DNA of 64,000 bases from Theobroma cacao. Taxonomy: Eukaryota; Streptophyta; Magnoliopsida; Malvales; Malvaceae. The notes beneath the pieces are model-generated. The model did no database searches, was not told the DNA's origin, and was given only the letters and a program-made list of their open reading frames with translations. Within the stretch, counting starts at the first letter, position 1; every line of letters begins with the position of its first letter. Of the stretch, positions 25,990-38,200 are shown one piece after another. A program made the position numbers and the translations under genes. The stretch is from the NCBI RefSeq assembly GCF_000208745.1, contig NC_030858.1, positions 8,115,444-8,179,443 on the forward strand, read 5' to 3'.

Positions 25990-26401
25990 GGGTACAATAC
26001 TTAGACTCTCTAACTTTTAATTAAAATTTTAGATGAGTTCATTAATTTTCAAAATGAACATTTCGTTCTAAAAAAATATTTTTCGTCCGACACGTAGATT
26101 TAGCTGTTAATCAATCGTTATTGTTTCTGTTAATTTGATGATGTGATAATATTGAAAAAATAATTTTACCTTTTATTGATTTTAAAAATTACTATTATAT
26201 AATTTTAAAAAAAAAATAAAGGAAAAGTGTTCCCCTCCCCTAAGGAGCACCTGCAATTGAGAGAAAAAAAAAAGGTATTTTAATTTTTTTTATATTTTTT
26301 GTTAATAGTGTTTATATTTTTAAGATAGACTGCTGATTTTGAAAATTAATAAATTAATATAAAATTATGATTAAAAATTAAAAGATTAAAGTATTTTACT
26401 C
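25990..26401. mobile_element. MITE with about 65-bp terminal inverted repeats
   Basis: The left end GGGTACAATACTTAGACTCT and onward is similar to the reverse complement of the right end, GAGTAAAATACTTTAATCTT. Similarity extends through TTCATTAATTTTCAAAAT to about 65 bp. The core has a small GC-rich patch (CCCCTCCCCTAAGG) and no frame. Both ends abut TATATAT, so a target duplication cannot be separated from the simple repeat. Confidence 0.55.
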
Positions 26402-27436
26402 ATATATATTGTTTGTTCTTCTCCAAGTTTCATTGTTACTTTCAATGTAGACCCATTTACTTTGCTCACAAAGTGGGTAGAGTCAGATCTAAGCTACATT
26501 AATCTTAAGTTTAGTCCTTGGGAGTCATTGGTCAAGGTTATCCAAGATAAGCAAAAGAAAAACTTAGCCATCCATCTCACCAAAAGCCAAAAATTGATCC
26601 AACAGCAAAGCCTGACATCTTCATACACAATTCACTCTAAACTCTATATTTACTTCTTCTGTCTCATACTTTGTATTGCTACTTGCCCAAATATTTCATC
26701 TCATCCTTTTGCTCTTTGTTTGAGCTTCAATCCAAAGATCCAATATACATAATGCTGAAATGAGTCAACATGATAATGTGTTACACTATTTTGCTTATTA
26801 TCTTAGAAAAATGATAAAAAAAAATCTAAAATATATAATCTATAATCTATATTATAATGTATATAAAAATAAGAATGTTGAAAATTTATTTAATTGACAA
26901 AATAGATATTTTTAATCATTATATCATAAATTGCAATTTGCCATTTTAAATATTTTTAATAACTATAGTGTACATGGTCGTGTCAAACAAGGATTGAAAT
27001 TCAAGTTAAGATGTAAGCGAAATTGATAAATGAGATAAATTTCAATCTTATAAAGTGTCCTTTTAAATATTTTTATTATAAATATTAATAAGATTTATCT
27101 AAGTTGTAAATAAGAATTTTGATTGTATTAAATTACTTTTATTAAAAATATTTATTGAATTCTCATAATATTGAATAATTTGTAAATTGATATTACAAAT
27201 TTTGAATTATTTATATTTCTAACTTGTATTTTAAAAGATATAATTTATTCATATATAATTATTATTAAAAATAAATAAATATTCACGTATAATGCACATG
27301 ATAATAAATATCAATACTTAACACAATCATATATCTAATCTTAACCTTACCTCTATATTCTTGTGTTTATCTAAAAGTTGTCTACGTTGTCCATTAATTG
27401 CATCATAATTAGCGTCATTAAATGCCTTTCATTCTC

Positions 27437-27483
<47 letters not shown>

Positions 27484-28047
27484 CAACAACAACAACAACG
27501 AGAGAAGTATATTGTAATTAGACAAGAATGAATGCCTTAGTCAATGGCATAGCAACAATATTTGTCTAAGCATGTGTTGCTGGCTGATTGATTTTGAACA
27601 TACATGACACATTGACATATTATGGAATTCACCCTAATAATCTGTCCCACAAAGAAAAGTTTGGTCCACATAGTGGGGATGGGGATGCCCATATTTGATC
27701 AAATCTATGGGGCAAACTAATTGACCACAAAATTCAAAATTTAGACTTACACCAAAGAAATTGTTAGTCTCTTCTAATTTTTTTTCTACTTACTTTTTAC
27801 TTTAAAATTGATTATTAGAAAATGTACTAAACATTCCTAAATTGGTAATAAAATGGGATTTTTTTTATTTAATTTATATGGAAATGTTTAATGGTAGAAA
27901 GTAGAAATTAATTTGGCATCTAAATACATAAATAGGGGCATTATAGTCAAATAACCAAGAATGCGCCAAAAAAGGGGAGAAAAAATAAAAAAGAAAAACC
28001 TTTCAATACGGTGTCGGTGACTCGTTGTCAGCTCGAAACGCACAAAG
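26402..28047. other. Intergenic DNA upstream of the TM9SF gene
   Basis: AT-rich, no gene recognised. It contains the compound microsatellite at 27437-27499 and ends in the promoter of the nine-transmembrane protein gene. Confidence 0.5.
27437..27499. repeat. Compound microsatellite (ATA)n(CAA)n
   Basis: About 44 bp of uninterrupted AAT/ATA trinucleotide repeat runs directly into about 19 bp of CAA repeat, a likely length-polymorphic site. Confidence 0.95.
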
Positions 28048-28060
28048 CCAATCATATAAA
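28048..28060 (+). promoter_or_regulatory. CCAAT and TATA-like core promoter of TM9SF gene
   Basis: CCAAT at 28048-28052 is followed directly by CATATAAAA (TATAAA at 28055-28060), about 310 bp upstream of the start codon. A pyrimidine-rich leader follows, as is usual near plant transcription starts. The CCAAT box is unusually close to the TATA box. Confidence 0.45.
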
Positions 28061-28205
28061 ACCCGTTATCGTGCCTTCCATTGCTGCTTTCTTTCTCTCG
28101 AAATTTCGGTTAAATATTTTGAAGATCTCTATGTTTGGAGTTGAAATTTCTTCATAGAGAGTCTTCGCGTCTTTCTCTCAGGCAATTCTAAATTTCTTTC
28201 CAGAG

Positions 28206-28316
28206 GTCAGTCAGATTCATCCTTCCTTTACACAATTTCTTCTATATTAGTTGCACTGCTAGATTTTGTTTTTTTTTTTGCTATAACCTCTTTTTGACAC
28301 AAAATCCCTCACACAG
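28206..28316 (+). other. Possible 5' UTR intron of TM9SF gene
   Basis: AGAG|GTCAGT at 28202-28211 and a long T-rich tract ending CTCACACAG| at 28316 could bound a 111-nt leader intron. Only a transcript would prove it. Confidence 0.35.
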
Positions 28317-28368
28317 AAAACTCATTTCTGGATCTGGGTTTTCCCAGATCTGACAAAATTTGGACTTA

Positions 28369-30333
28369 ATGGGTAATTTTGGGATCTGGGTGTTGACAAT
28401 TTGCTTGCTTTTTCAATCTGGATATGGGTTTTATCTTCCTGGTAGTTACCCTCACAAATATGTGGTTGGGGACTATTTATCTGTCAAAGTGAATTCCCTC
28501 ACTTCCATTGACACCGAAATGCCCTTTAGCTATTACAGTTTACCCTTTTGTAAGCCTACAGAGGGTGTTAAGGATAGTGCTGAGAATCTTGGTGAGCTTC
28601 TCATGGGAGATCGGATTGAGAACTCACCGTATAGGTTTAAGATGTACACTAATGAGACCGAGATCTTCTTGTGTCAATCTAACAAGTTATCAGCTGATGA
28701 TTTTAAGTTGTTGAAGAAGAGGATAGATGAGATGTATCAGGTTAACTTGATTCTCGATAATTTGCCTGCTATAAGGTATACTAGGAAAGAAGGTTTTATG
28801 TTGAGGTGGACCGGGTATCCTGTTGGGGTTAAGGTTCAGGATGTGTATTATGTGTTTAATCATTTGAAATTTAAGGTGCTTGTTCATAAGTATGAGGAAA
28901 CAAATGTGGCACGTGTGATGGGTACTGGGGATGCCGCTGAGGTTATTTCCACTGTTGGCAATGGGGGATCGGATGTGCCTGGATATATGGTTGTTGGGTT
29001 TGAGGTGGTTCCTTGCAGTGTCCTGCATAATGGTAACTCTGTTAAGAACTTGAACATGTATGAAAAATACCCATCTCCAATCAAATGTGAGTCGACTACT
29101 GTGTCGATGCCTATCAAGGAAGGTGAGCCAATTGTCTTCACCTATGAGGTTGTCTTTGAGGAGAGTGATATCAAGTGGCCATCGCGTTGGGATGCTTATC
29201 TGAAGATGGAGGGATCCAAAGTTCATTGGTTCTCAATCTTGAATTCTCTTATGGTGATCACTTTCCTTGCTGGTATAGTCCTTGTAATCTTCTTAAGGAC
29301 TGTTAGGCGGGATCTGACCCGATATGAGGAGCTTGACAAGGAGGCCCAAGCACAGATGAATGAGGAGTTATCTGGGTGGAAGCTTGTTGTTGGGGATGTT
29401 TTCCGTGCCCCATCCAATCCTGCTCTTCTGTGTATTATGGTTGGGGATGGAGTTCAGATCCTTGGGATGGCAGTTGTGACAATATTGTTTGCTGCTCTTG
29501 GATTTATGTCACCAGCATCCCGTGGAACTCTTATTACAGGTATGCTATTTTTCTACATGATTCTTGGTATTGTAGCTGGCTATGTTGCAGTTCGTCTTTG
29601 GAGAACAATTGGCTGCGGTGACCACAAGGGATGGGTTTCTGTTGCTTGGAAGGCTGCTTGTTTCTTCCCTGGTATTGCCTTTTTTATTCTAACCACTTTG
29701 AATTTCCTGTTATGGGGAAGTCACAGCACAGGAGCTATTCCATTTTCTCTCTTTGTTATTCTACTTCTACTTTGGTTCTGTATCTCTGTTCCACTCACCC
29801 TAGTTGGTGGATACTTTGGGGCTAAGGCACCTCATATTGAATACCCTGTTCGAACCAACCAGATCCCTCGGGAAATTCCAGCCCAGAAGTACCCATCCTG
29901 GCTGTTAGTTCTGGGTGCTGGAACTCTACCTTTCGGTACTCTTTTCATTGAGCTTTTCTTCATTATGTCTAGCATCTGGATGGGGCGAGTTTACTATGTC
30001 TTTGGGTTTCTGTTCATTGTTCTGGTCCTACTTGTTGTGGTTTGTGCTGAAGTATCTTTAGTGTTGACCTACATGCATCTCTGTGTGGAGGACTGGAAAT
30101 GGTGGTGGAAATCCTTCTTTGCTTCTGGTTCAGTTGCCATCTACATCTTCTTGTACTCCATAAACTATCTCATATTTGATCTTAAGAGTTTGAGTGGACC
30201 TGTCTCCGCTACTCTGTACTTGGGGTATTCTCTCTTCATGGTTCTCGCAATCATGTTTGCAACAGGCACAATTGGATTCCTTTCTTCTTTCTGGTTCGTG
30301 CATTATTTATTCTCTTCAGTAAAGCTAGATTGA
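28369..30333 (+). CDS. Transmembrane nine superfamily protein (TMN/EMP70 family)
   Basis: An intronless frame of 654 residues. The first ATG at 28369 gives MGNFGIWVLTICLLFQSGYG, a clear signal peptide; a slightly longer open frame upstream has only TTG. Residues about 22-280 form the lumenal domain, with FYLPGSYPHKY, FCKP, ENLGELLMGDRIENSPY and GYPVG. TM1 is at about 285-310, followed by a cytosolic loop (RRDLTRYEELDKEAQ) and eight more hydrophobic spans. The C-terminus ends SSVKLD, matching the KXD/E Golgi-retention signal known for plant EMP12. Length and motifs fit the family, and the lumenal start resembles the Arabidopsis TMN8-TMN10 clade. These proteins act in Golgi/endosome membranes, probably in cargo sorting. 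Confidence 0.95.
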   Translation: MGNFGIWVLTICLLFQSGYGFYLPGSYPHKYVVGDYLSVKVNSLTSIDTEMPFSYYSLPFCKPTEGVKDSAENLGELLMGDRIENSPYRFKMYTNETEIFLCQSNKLSADDFKLLKKRIDEMYQVNLILDNLPAIRYTRKEGFMLRWTGYPVGVKVQDVYYVFNHLKFKVLVHKYEETNVARVMGTGDAAEVISTVGNGGSDVPGYMVVGFEVVPCSVLHNGNSVKNLNMYEKYPSPIKCESTTVSMPIKEGEPIVFTYEVVFEESDIKWPSRWDAYLKMEGSKVHWFSILNSLMVITFLAGIVLVIFLRTVRRDLTRYEELDKEAQAQMNEELSGWKLVVGDVFRAPSNPALLCIMVGDGVQILGMAVVTILFAALGFMSPASRGTLITGMLFFYMILGIVAGYVAVRLWRTIGCGDHKGWVSVAWKAACFFPGIAFFILTTLNFLLWGSHSTGAIPFSLFVILLLLWFCISVPLTLVGGYFGAKAPHIEYPVRTNQIPREIPAQKYPSWLLVLGAGTLPFGTLFIELFFIMSSIWMGRVYYVFGFLFIVLVLLVVVCAEVSLVLTYMHLCVEDWKWWWKSFFASGSVAIYIFLYSINYLIFDLKSLSGPVSATLYLGYSLFMVLAIMFATGTIGFLSSFWFVHYLFSSVKLD

Positions 30334-32092
30334 AGAAACTTCTCCAAACACAAGAATTGGCACATTTGAAGAGGTAAATGGTACATTGAAGAGGCTCAGG
30401 AGAAAAGAATTCATCCTTTACATTAGTCAATCCTCTTTTACTTGTTACTTTGAGCGTTTATTTTGTTAGGGGACTTTGGTAAATGTAATAACAATAATTT
30501 CGCCCAGTTTTGCTTAATTCTTTATTAGATCTCTATGATGCATGATAATGCAATACGAGTCTGTATTTGCATTTTGATGTATTGGAGGCCTATCTAGGTT
30601 GTGTTGGTAACTTTATCTGTGGTGCTTATACTATTTACTTCTATGTCCAAACTTTTATCCGTCGGAATGCAATGAGCACAGTTCATCACTTTTTTCTTTT
30701 GTTCTTATAGTACTCTCCATTCCCCCACTGGGCTTAACTCTAAAATGCTTTCAACTTCCCAAGATAGGAATACTGCCCTTGGATCTTGGTAAAGGGACAC
30801 TCATGGGGTTTCCCGTGAACTGCTAGTATTCAGATCTGTATTTGTAAATTACCACTAATTAGTTTGCGAGTGTCTGAAATGAAAAGAAATTGCAGTCACA
30901 ACACACATGCCTAAGTCTAAGCTTCATAACACGTAGGTTGGTATGCTGTGAGCTAAAAGAAGCAGCTGCCAGGGTTGAGGGGGCAGAAGTAGAAGTAATG
31001 TCACAAAGTTATGACATTCACATTATATGATAAATAAATAAGGGCTCAAGATCGCCAACCATGTTTGTGAAGCAAAAGAAACCAATAAAAAAGCAATAGC
31101 TTTTACCTCCCAATGGGAAAAAACTAACCAGTTGCAAATTAAAGATGAACATGAAAGAAATAAATGGGGTCACCTCCAAAATTAATGGCAGCACCATAGA
31201 CAAAACATGGTGGGCATATTTGTGGTGATGATGCCACAAAGGCACCTCATGAAGAAGTGCACTTAATGGTCATAATCCTTTTATATACAAGTTTAGGTAC
31301 ATCTAGGTACATGAGCATATCGGTGCCTCAACTAGTCGAACCTAAGAATCTTGAATAATCACAATGAACATGGATAATAGATTCCTACATTAGATCAACC
31401 TTTCAGAAACCTAATGAGATATGATTAACAATTTAAGGTTGAAAAGGAAAATTATATGTAAGGTAGAAAAAGATGGAGGACAAGACAAGTGTAACAAAGT
31501 TCAAGTCCGAAGAAGAGACGATAAGCAATTTGGCCCGAAATGTTTGACAGCAGCGATTGATATCTTCAACGTGCTTAGCTTAGGCATGAGGCAATCTCCT
31601 CGGAAAGAGATAGCCACCACTTCATCATCACCTCTTGCTGCCCCTCTAATAAGCCAAAAAGTTTCTTAGAAGTAGCTTGCTTCTTCTATCCATGAATAAT
31701 CTGGTAATTTTCAGCCTTGAACTCTGTGACTCCATGTCTAAAAGGTTGCCATATGTTTTCTCCAGTCTTAGGCTTCCTGTTTTAACTTAGAAAGATCAAA
31801 TGGCTTTGTTAATTAATGGTGATTATATTTGCATCCATTCCCTTTTTTATTTAAAAAAGAAAAAAAAGACCCTAGCAAAAGAAGAAATTGTATTTTAACC
31901 TCTAAGTTTGTTATTAACGAGATTTATTTTCGTTTATCATCACATAAATTACATTAGTTTTATATAAAATAATTATTGAACATGCTATGGAGTTTATTGT
32001 ATTATAAAACAATTAAAATGTTTTAAAATTAAATTCAAAATAGATTTAAGTAATAAAATGATGTAGCTGAAAATTCTTCACTGAAGCCTAGC
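30334..32092. other. 3' flank of TM9SF gene and intergenic DNA
   Basis: Roughly the first 200 bases should be 3' UTR. Farther on I see no gene. The frames at 31018-31245 and 31421-31669 have no family resemblance or supporting splice sites. Confidence 0.5.
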
Positions 32093-32094
32093 CC

Positions 32095-32112
32095 GGGGCG
32101 GGCAGGGGCAGG
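32095..32112 (+). promoter_or_regulatory. G-run cluster upstream of adenylate kinase gene
   Basis: GGGGCGGGCAGGGGCAGG is a sharp G-rich islet in AT-rich DNA about 160 bp upstream of the start codon. It could form a two-tetrad G-quadruplex or act as a GC-rich promoter element. No clear TATA box stands at the expected place. Confidence 0.35.
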
Positions 32113-32271
32113 CCAACAAGGCAAAAAAAGAAGAAAAAAAAAAAAAAAACTTATGGTGTCCGTTTATCCGTTAGCATCAACTACTTTTCAACTTCATTTC
32201 GAAGCCTCTCAAAGAATTTTCGTCTCTCTGTCACTCCTCTCTCCATTGGCAAGCAGAGCAGCAAAACGAAA

Positions 32272-35200
32272 ATGTTGGCTTCTTCTGCTCCTACTGCCAC
32301 TACTTCGCTCCCTTCTCTTCATCCACTTACCTATAATGCCATTCCAGCTCCCTCTCTCAACCCTTCTTGTCTTTCTTTCTCCTCCTCCTCCTCCTCCTCT
32401 TCTTCTTCTTCTTCTTCTTCGTATTCATATCTTTCCCCTCTCTCTTTTGGTCTCCATAGCAAAACCCATGACAGGATTAACCCAAAACTTAAGGTCTATC
32501 ACTTTACAAAAATGAGTTCTTTTCCTTTCTTTTTTTTTTTTAAAAAAAGAAAAATACATGTTTGTTCATTTTCTTTTCCTTCTCTTTTTAATACGTTTTC
32601 TTTACTTTTGTCGGCAGGGATTGAGGGTACGTTGTTCAAAAAGTGAACCTTTGAAGGTGATGATATCAGGTGCCCCGGCATCAGGTAAAGGCACCCAGTG
32701 TGAGTTGATTGTACAAAAGGTAACTTATTTTAAGCATAGCTTATCAGTTTTGGTTTCAATAAAAATATGTCTAATAATTGAAACCATAAGGTTTTGCGCA
32801 CCTTGTCTATTCTAATGTTTTTCGATTTTAGTTTTTGTGAAGGCTTGATTAGAGCAGCCTCTTGCAATAAAATTTGATGATTGCCTTTTCTTTTTCATGA
32901 CTTATATTGAAGATAATATTGTTTGCCTATCGGGTTAGCTCTTCGTGGTTAAGACTTCTGCATCTAATTGGGTAGAATATATATATATTGAAAGTCAATA
33001 ATAATTTCATTGCATTTAGAAGTTTACAAAAACCACCAATTATGGTAGTAGACAACACTGCTCTGGAAGGAGATACATTCCAGAGAGGCTTGCATATATA
33101 CAGCCTAGTAATCAAGGTTTGCTTTGGAATCAAACTAAGACACATCATAGCCTGACTCAGTTTAATCCCATAGCAACCCACATATCCTGTCCCAAGAATA
33201 TCAAAATCCCTTGACAAGACAATTGCACATCCTTCTGGACACCTCATCCCCCATATGCAAATATAGATTGCTGTCTTCGCACTTTTTGATGAGAAGAAAC
33301 CTGCAGTGTGGATTTCTTGAATGATATATTGAAAGAAAACTTAGTGAAATATTTTACTGAATTTTTACAATGTATGCAGCATTTTTTTAATTTCTCAAAT
33401 ATTACAGTTATTCTACTTACTCCATATTGGCAGTTTGGATTGGTGCATATATCAACAGGGGATCTCTTAAGAGATGAAGTATCATCTGGGACAGAAATTG
33501 GAAATAAAGCGAAAGAATTCATGAATGCTGGGAAGCTGGTTCCGGATGAAATCGTTACGACTGTACTACATAAATGACCCAATTAAATCATTCTTTCCTT
33601 CCTTATATGGTTAAGAAATTGAATATATACTTCTATATTTTGTAGATGGTGACAGCCAGATTATCACGTCAAGATGCTAAGGAGAAAGGGTGGCTTCTTG
33701 ATGGATATCCAAGGAGTTTTGCGCAGGCACAAGCTTTGGAAGAATTGAGTATTAGACCAGATATCTATATTGTATTAGATGTATGTTTCTTATACACTCA
33801 TGTTGGTTCTGCTTTACTTGTCAGAAGTTGTTTGAACTCTATTGAATCCTACCAATGGCAAGTTTCTTGAGATACTGACCACCATAGGACTTTGCACAAA
33901 GGCTTAGTAGTAGAGTATTTAAAAAAAAAAAAAAACAAAGATAGGAAGAAACGACTTAAGGGTCCCATGTTGGGGACATACCTAAGTCCAACCATTTACA
34001 ACGAAGGAAGGAACCTAAGCTTCCACCATAGTGCTTGAAAACCTTTGGTCCAACAAGCGATTTTACAGCCTCCTTCCACTCAACCACTCATGTGCTATAT
34101 TGTTACTTTGCCATCAAATTACTTGATGGTAATTGTGATATTATTCTTGAAGTGGCTAATTGTCTGCATAAGATCTCAAATCTAATGCTATGAGGTATTG
34201 TTTTTACATCTATATAATTTATTTATATTGCCTCTTAAAATTTTAACTCAAACAGTGAATAGTGATAATATATTTTTCAATCTCTAACATGTTCACTGAA
34301 TTTCATATTAACTAGACAACTATTGCTAAAAAGTATGCCTTTTACATTTATTTTATTTCTTAATATTCAGGTTCCTGATGAAATTCTAATCGACAGATGT
34401 GTTGGTAGAAGGCTAGACCCAGAGACAGGGAAAATTTACCATGTAAAAAATTTCCCTCCTGACTCAGATGAAATTAAAGCAAGATTGGTTACCCGTGCTG
34501 ATGACACAGAGGAGAAAGTATGATCCTATATTACTGTTGTCATGTACATGCTTTCAGTCTGTTGCTTTTCATTTGCTTAGATGCAGAGTGTCAAGATGTT
34601 GTATGAGTACAACCTGGCGCATACTATTGCATGGTCAACATATATCTGGCTTAGTATTCATCATCACATAGATTATTTCAAGAGGTTTGTCTGAGATTCT
34701 TGGAGCAGGGACTCCACTGCACATTAGACAAAACTTATTCAGTTTTAAATGATTCCCCTGTACACCCATAAAAGTCTGTTATATGCATTGTAAGGGAACT
34801 TTCAGAAGCACTCATAACAGCATGTACTGATGGTTATTTACATATGAATCATTTTCACACTACTGCATGGACATGGAGAAAGTTGAAATCTTGTGGGCTT
34901 ATTTTAAACAATACAAACCTGAAGAACCCTACTTGGAGCACGACTTGACCGTGAAACATTTATGAATAAAACTAGGTAGAAGTAATGCCTGCATTTATTA
35001 CTATGTGAGTAAACTGTAGAACTTTCCAGTGAATCGAGTCCGATAAAGTTCTTACTTTTCAGAGTTTCATATGCTGTTGCAATGCTTCTAAATTCCTTTA
35101 TGCACTGAGTTACTTAAAGATAATGCTGATGTTGCATGCACTTTATTTCTTTAATACATGTTTGCTTCATTTCATGAAAAGTAATTTACCTTAATGCTCT

Positions 35201-38200
35201 GTGTTAGCCACCTAATATCTGCCCCATCCTTTTTCCATTATTGTTTTTTTTTATTTAGGTGAAGTCACGACTAGAAGTATACAAGAAAAATGCAGCAGCA
35301 ATCTCATCCACGTACACCAGCATAACGAACAAGGTTTGAGATATTCAAATACTTTCTCTAGTATTGCTTTCCTCCTATGCTTATTATGCTTATGTGTATC
35401 AGTTTTGCGTTTCCCCACAGATTGATGGAAACCGTTCAAAAGAGATCATTTTTGAAGATATAGACTCCTTGCTGTCTCAAGTGCAGAAGGATAAAACAGC
35501 AAAATCAGGTAAGTAAAAACAAATTTCAGGTTTTGAAGCGCATGATACTTTGAACTGTCTTTTTGCTGGAAGCTTTTCCTACTCTTCTTAGCCTTTATCA
35601 AAGGCTTTCCGAAAATGAAAAGTTTTGCATAACTTAAAAGATTTTTGTCAATAGATTCTTGAATTTCTCATTTGAGGTTCATTATTTGCTTGAGCTAAGG
35701 TTAGGATCACACTATCAATTCCTATAGATTAAGCCAGAAATATTTTCAACCTATCTAGCACTATCTTTTTTACTAAGGGATACACCTGTTATGTTTGGAA
35801 GAACCATCGATTAGAGGCCTTTCAATTCCCTTGTAAAATATTGATGATGTTTTTTCCCATGTGTGTCTTCATAGACTTGTTTTCTTTTGACCTTTCTGTT
35901 TCCTTGTTATGGATTGATACAATTTTGCAAAGCTTGTATCCAAGCACCTGATGGTAATTTAACCTTGATCACATCAGAAGTTAGATGGCATTTTCTTGAA
36001 TATCAATTATTCATCCATGGACTTGTATTTATAGCAAATAAGGCTTTTAATCAGTGTTTGTCCTTCCATTTCTTTAAGAATATGCTTACACTGAGATTTC
36101 TATGGTTCAAGGTGGGTCAGTGTCTCAGTGGCTAGAATTGAGATTAATGTCCATGGGATCACTTTCTACCCTTGATTTGGGCTGCTATCTAAGCTGAAAC
36201 TAGATATCTTCTGCCAGTTGTTCTATGTATATGCTGAGAGATCCATGTTTGTCATACTTGTTTGTTTACTTCTACTCCTTTGATGTCAGTTTCTGTACTC
36301 ACACCTTAACCTACTGTTGACACTTTTCAACTTCATTATATGATTTTGTTCTATAAGTTTATTACCAACATGTTAACCATATTTCCTCATATATAATTTC
36401 AATTCCAGGAAAGTTGTTTGCAGGTACTTTTTAATGTGTAGATCACTTAATGATTACCATGCATATGAGTAACTTTTGTTTGAGCCTGATCATAGAAAAG
36501 TCATACTATGTGCCTTTAACTAACAAAAGCCTCTGTTATCTGTCTTGACTTTTTCCTGTTTCCTTCTTATTTCCAGTGAAACCAGTTCTTCAAACTGAGA
36601 GCCGTTTAAATCTGGCATCTTCAAGCAGGGTAAATTGTTATATTTACTATTTACATAGTGGTGATCAATACTTCTGGATCCCAAATTTTCTACTTAAATT
36701 AGCTTAGTATAATGGTTCCTTGTTTGTATTAAGAATTAGGAATCAAATCCTGCCTTCACCAGGGAAGGGAAGGTTATGGGAAATGGATGGATATCCCTTG
36801 TATAGCTCAGTCATGGGCTAAGAAATAAAAAGAATCGTTTTCACTCAAAATTGAAATTTCATTTCTTACTTTCTTTAGCTTTTGACAGGATAAATGGAGA
36901 GGCATTCCTACTAGATTGAATAATATTCCTCACTCAAGAGAAATAAGAAATTATTTCTATGATGATGTGCTACAAGCCACACAGAGAGCTGTCAATGATG
37001 GAAGAACTCGACTAAAGGTCAGATATTATTACTTGATTTGTTTGGACTAAATTACCTCGCTATAGAAATCACGACGACTTTTATGACTATCAGGTGACTA
37101 GTAACAGTTCTTTTCAATTGAACATTTTTTAATCCAGATTAGCACTTTTCTTTTTATTGTTCAACTGAATCCTATTCTCTTTGCAAGGAGAAAAACTAAG
37201 GTATATATAAGGATTCCCTACTTAGTGAATGCATTGCAAACATAATCATTGATTATACATGGCTTGTCCTGGTTCTTGCCCTGAGGCTTAGCAACTTTAG
37301 TTTCTGAGTAATACTGATAGAGAATTTGTCTATAGATGTACTTACTTTTGTAAATGGAATAATATACTTTCCTCCCATCTCCATATCGGTTGGTGTGAAA
37401 TAGTTTTCTCTTTTTCCTGCATCATTTATTGTCCAGTTAAAGAAACTCCCATCTATTATGCGTCCACTTGATTAATATGGTTTGGACTTGGGAGATACAT
37501 CAGGGGCGTTCATCATTGGCAGAAATTCTTCAAACTAGCCACAAATCATCTGCACATTTTTCAGGTGGTTGGGGCTTGTGAAAAAAAGGGTTATAAGTGC
37601 TTCTGTAAGAATATGTGACTTAATTGAGGATGACCATGTTAAAAAGGAGAGAGGAAGATCAAAAGACGGCGTCGGTGGAAGCAATCAAGAAGGACCTCAC
37701 TTTCACTGAGCTTCTTATGTATGGCTCTAAATAGAGAATAATGCCACAATAGAATCCATTTTTGCAACCCCAGCTAATGGGAAAAGGTTTAGATTGTTGT
37801 TGTAGCAAAATCACCAAAAATCAACTAATAACTCCTGCTCTTCAATATTTTTTTTTTGCTCAATCAGAATAATAATTTTATTAATTATCCCGTAAGGAAA
37901 ACCTGGAATGGTCCAGGAAGAACAAAGGAGCAAGCAGAGCCAGAATTTGTCTGCTTCGAAGGACATAAGACATCTTGATACCATGTACAAAAAGCTTACC
38001 GGCAGTACAATATAGGAGAAACTATTTATTGGACTAGCATGATATTAACTAAGAGATGAAGCTTTTGATGGAAGAGAGATTGCGATGAACTTACATTCCC
38101 TTGGTACTTTTAGCATTCAGAAAGTCTATTCCCAGCGGAGCTGATTAATTTGGTTGAAATTTTCTTTTTATATCAACAGGTTGAGATTAATATCCCAGAG

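Noticed and set aside
28690..29226. 178-codon minus frame inside the TM9SF gene
   Set aside because: Antisense shadow of a well-supported membrane protein gene.
32927..33247. 106-codon minus frame in adenylate kinase intron 2
   Set aside because: It resembles no reverse transcriptase or other protein. The segment is better read as a non-coding retroposon relic.
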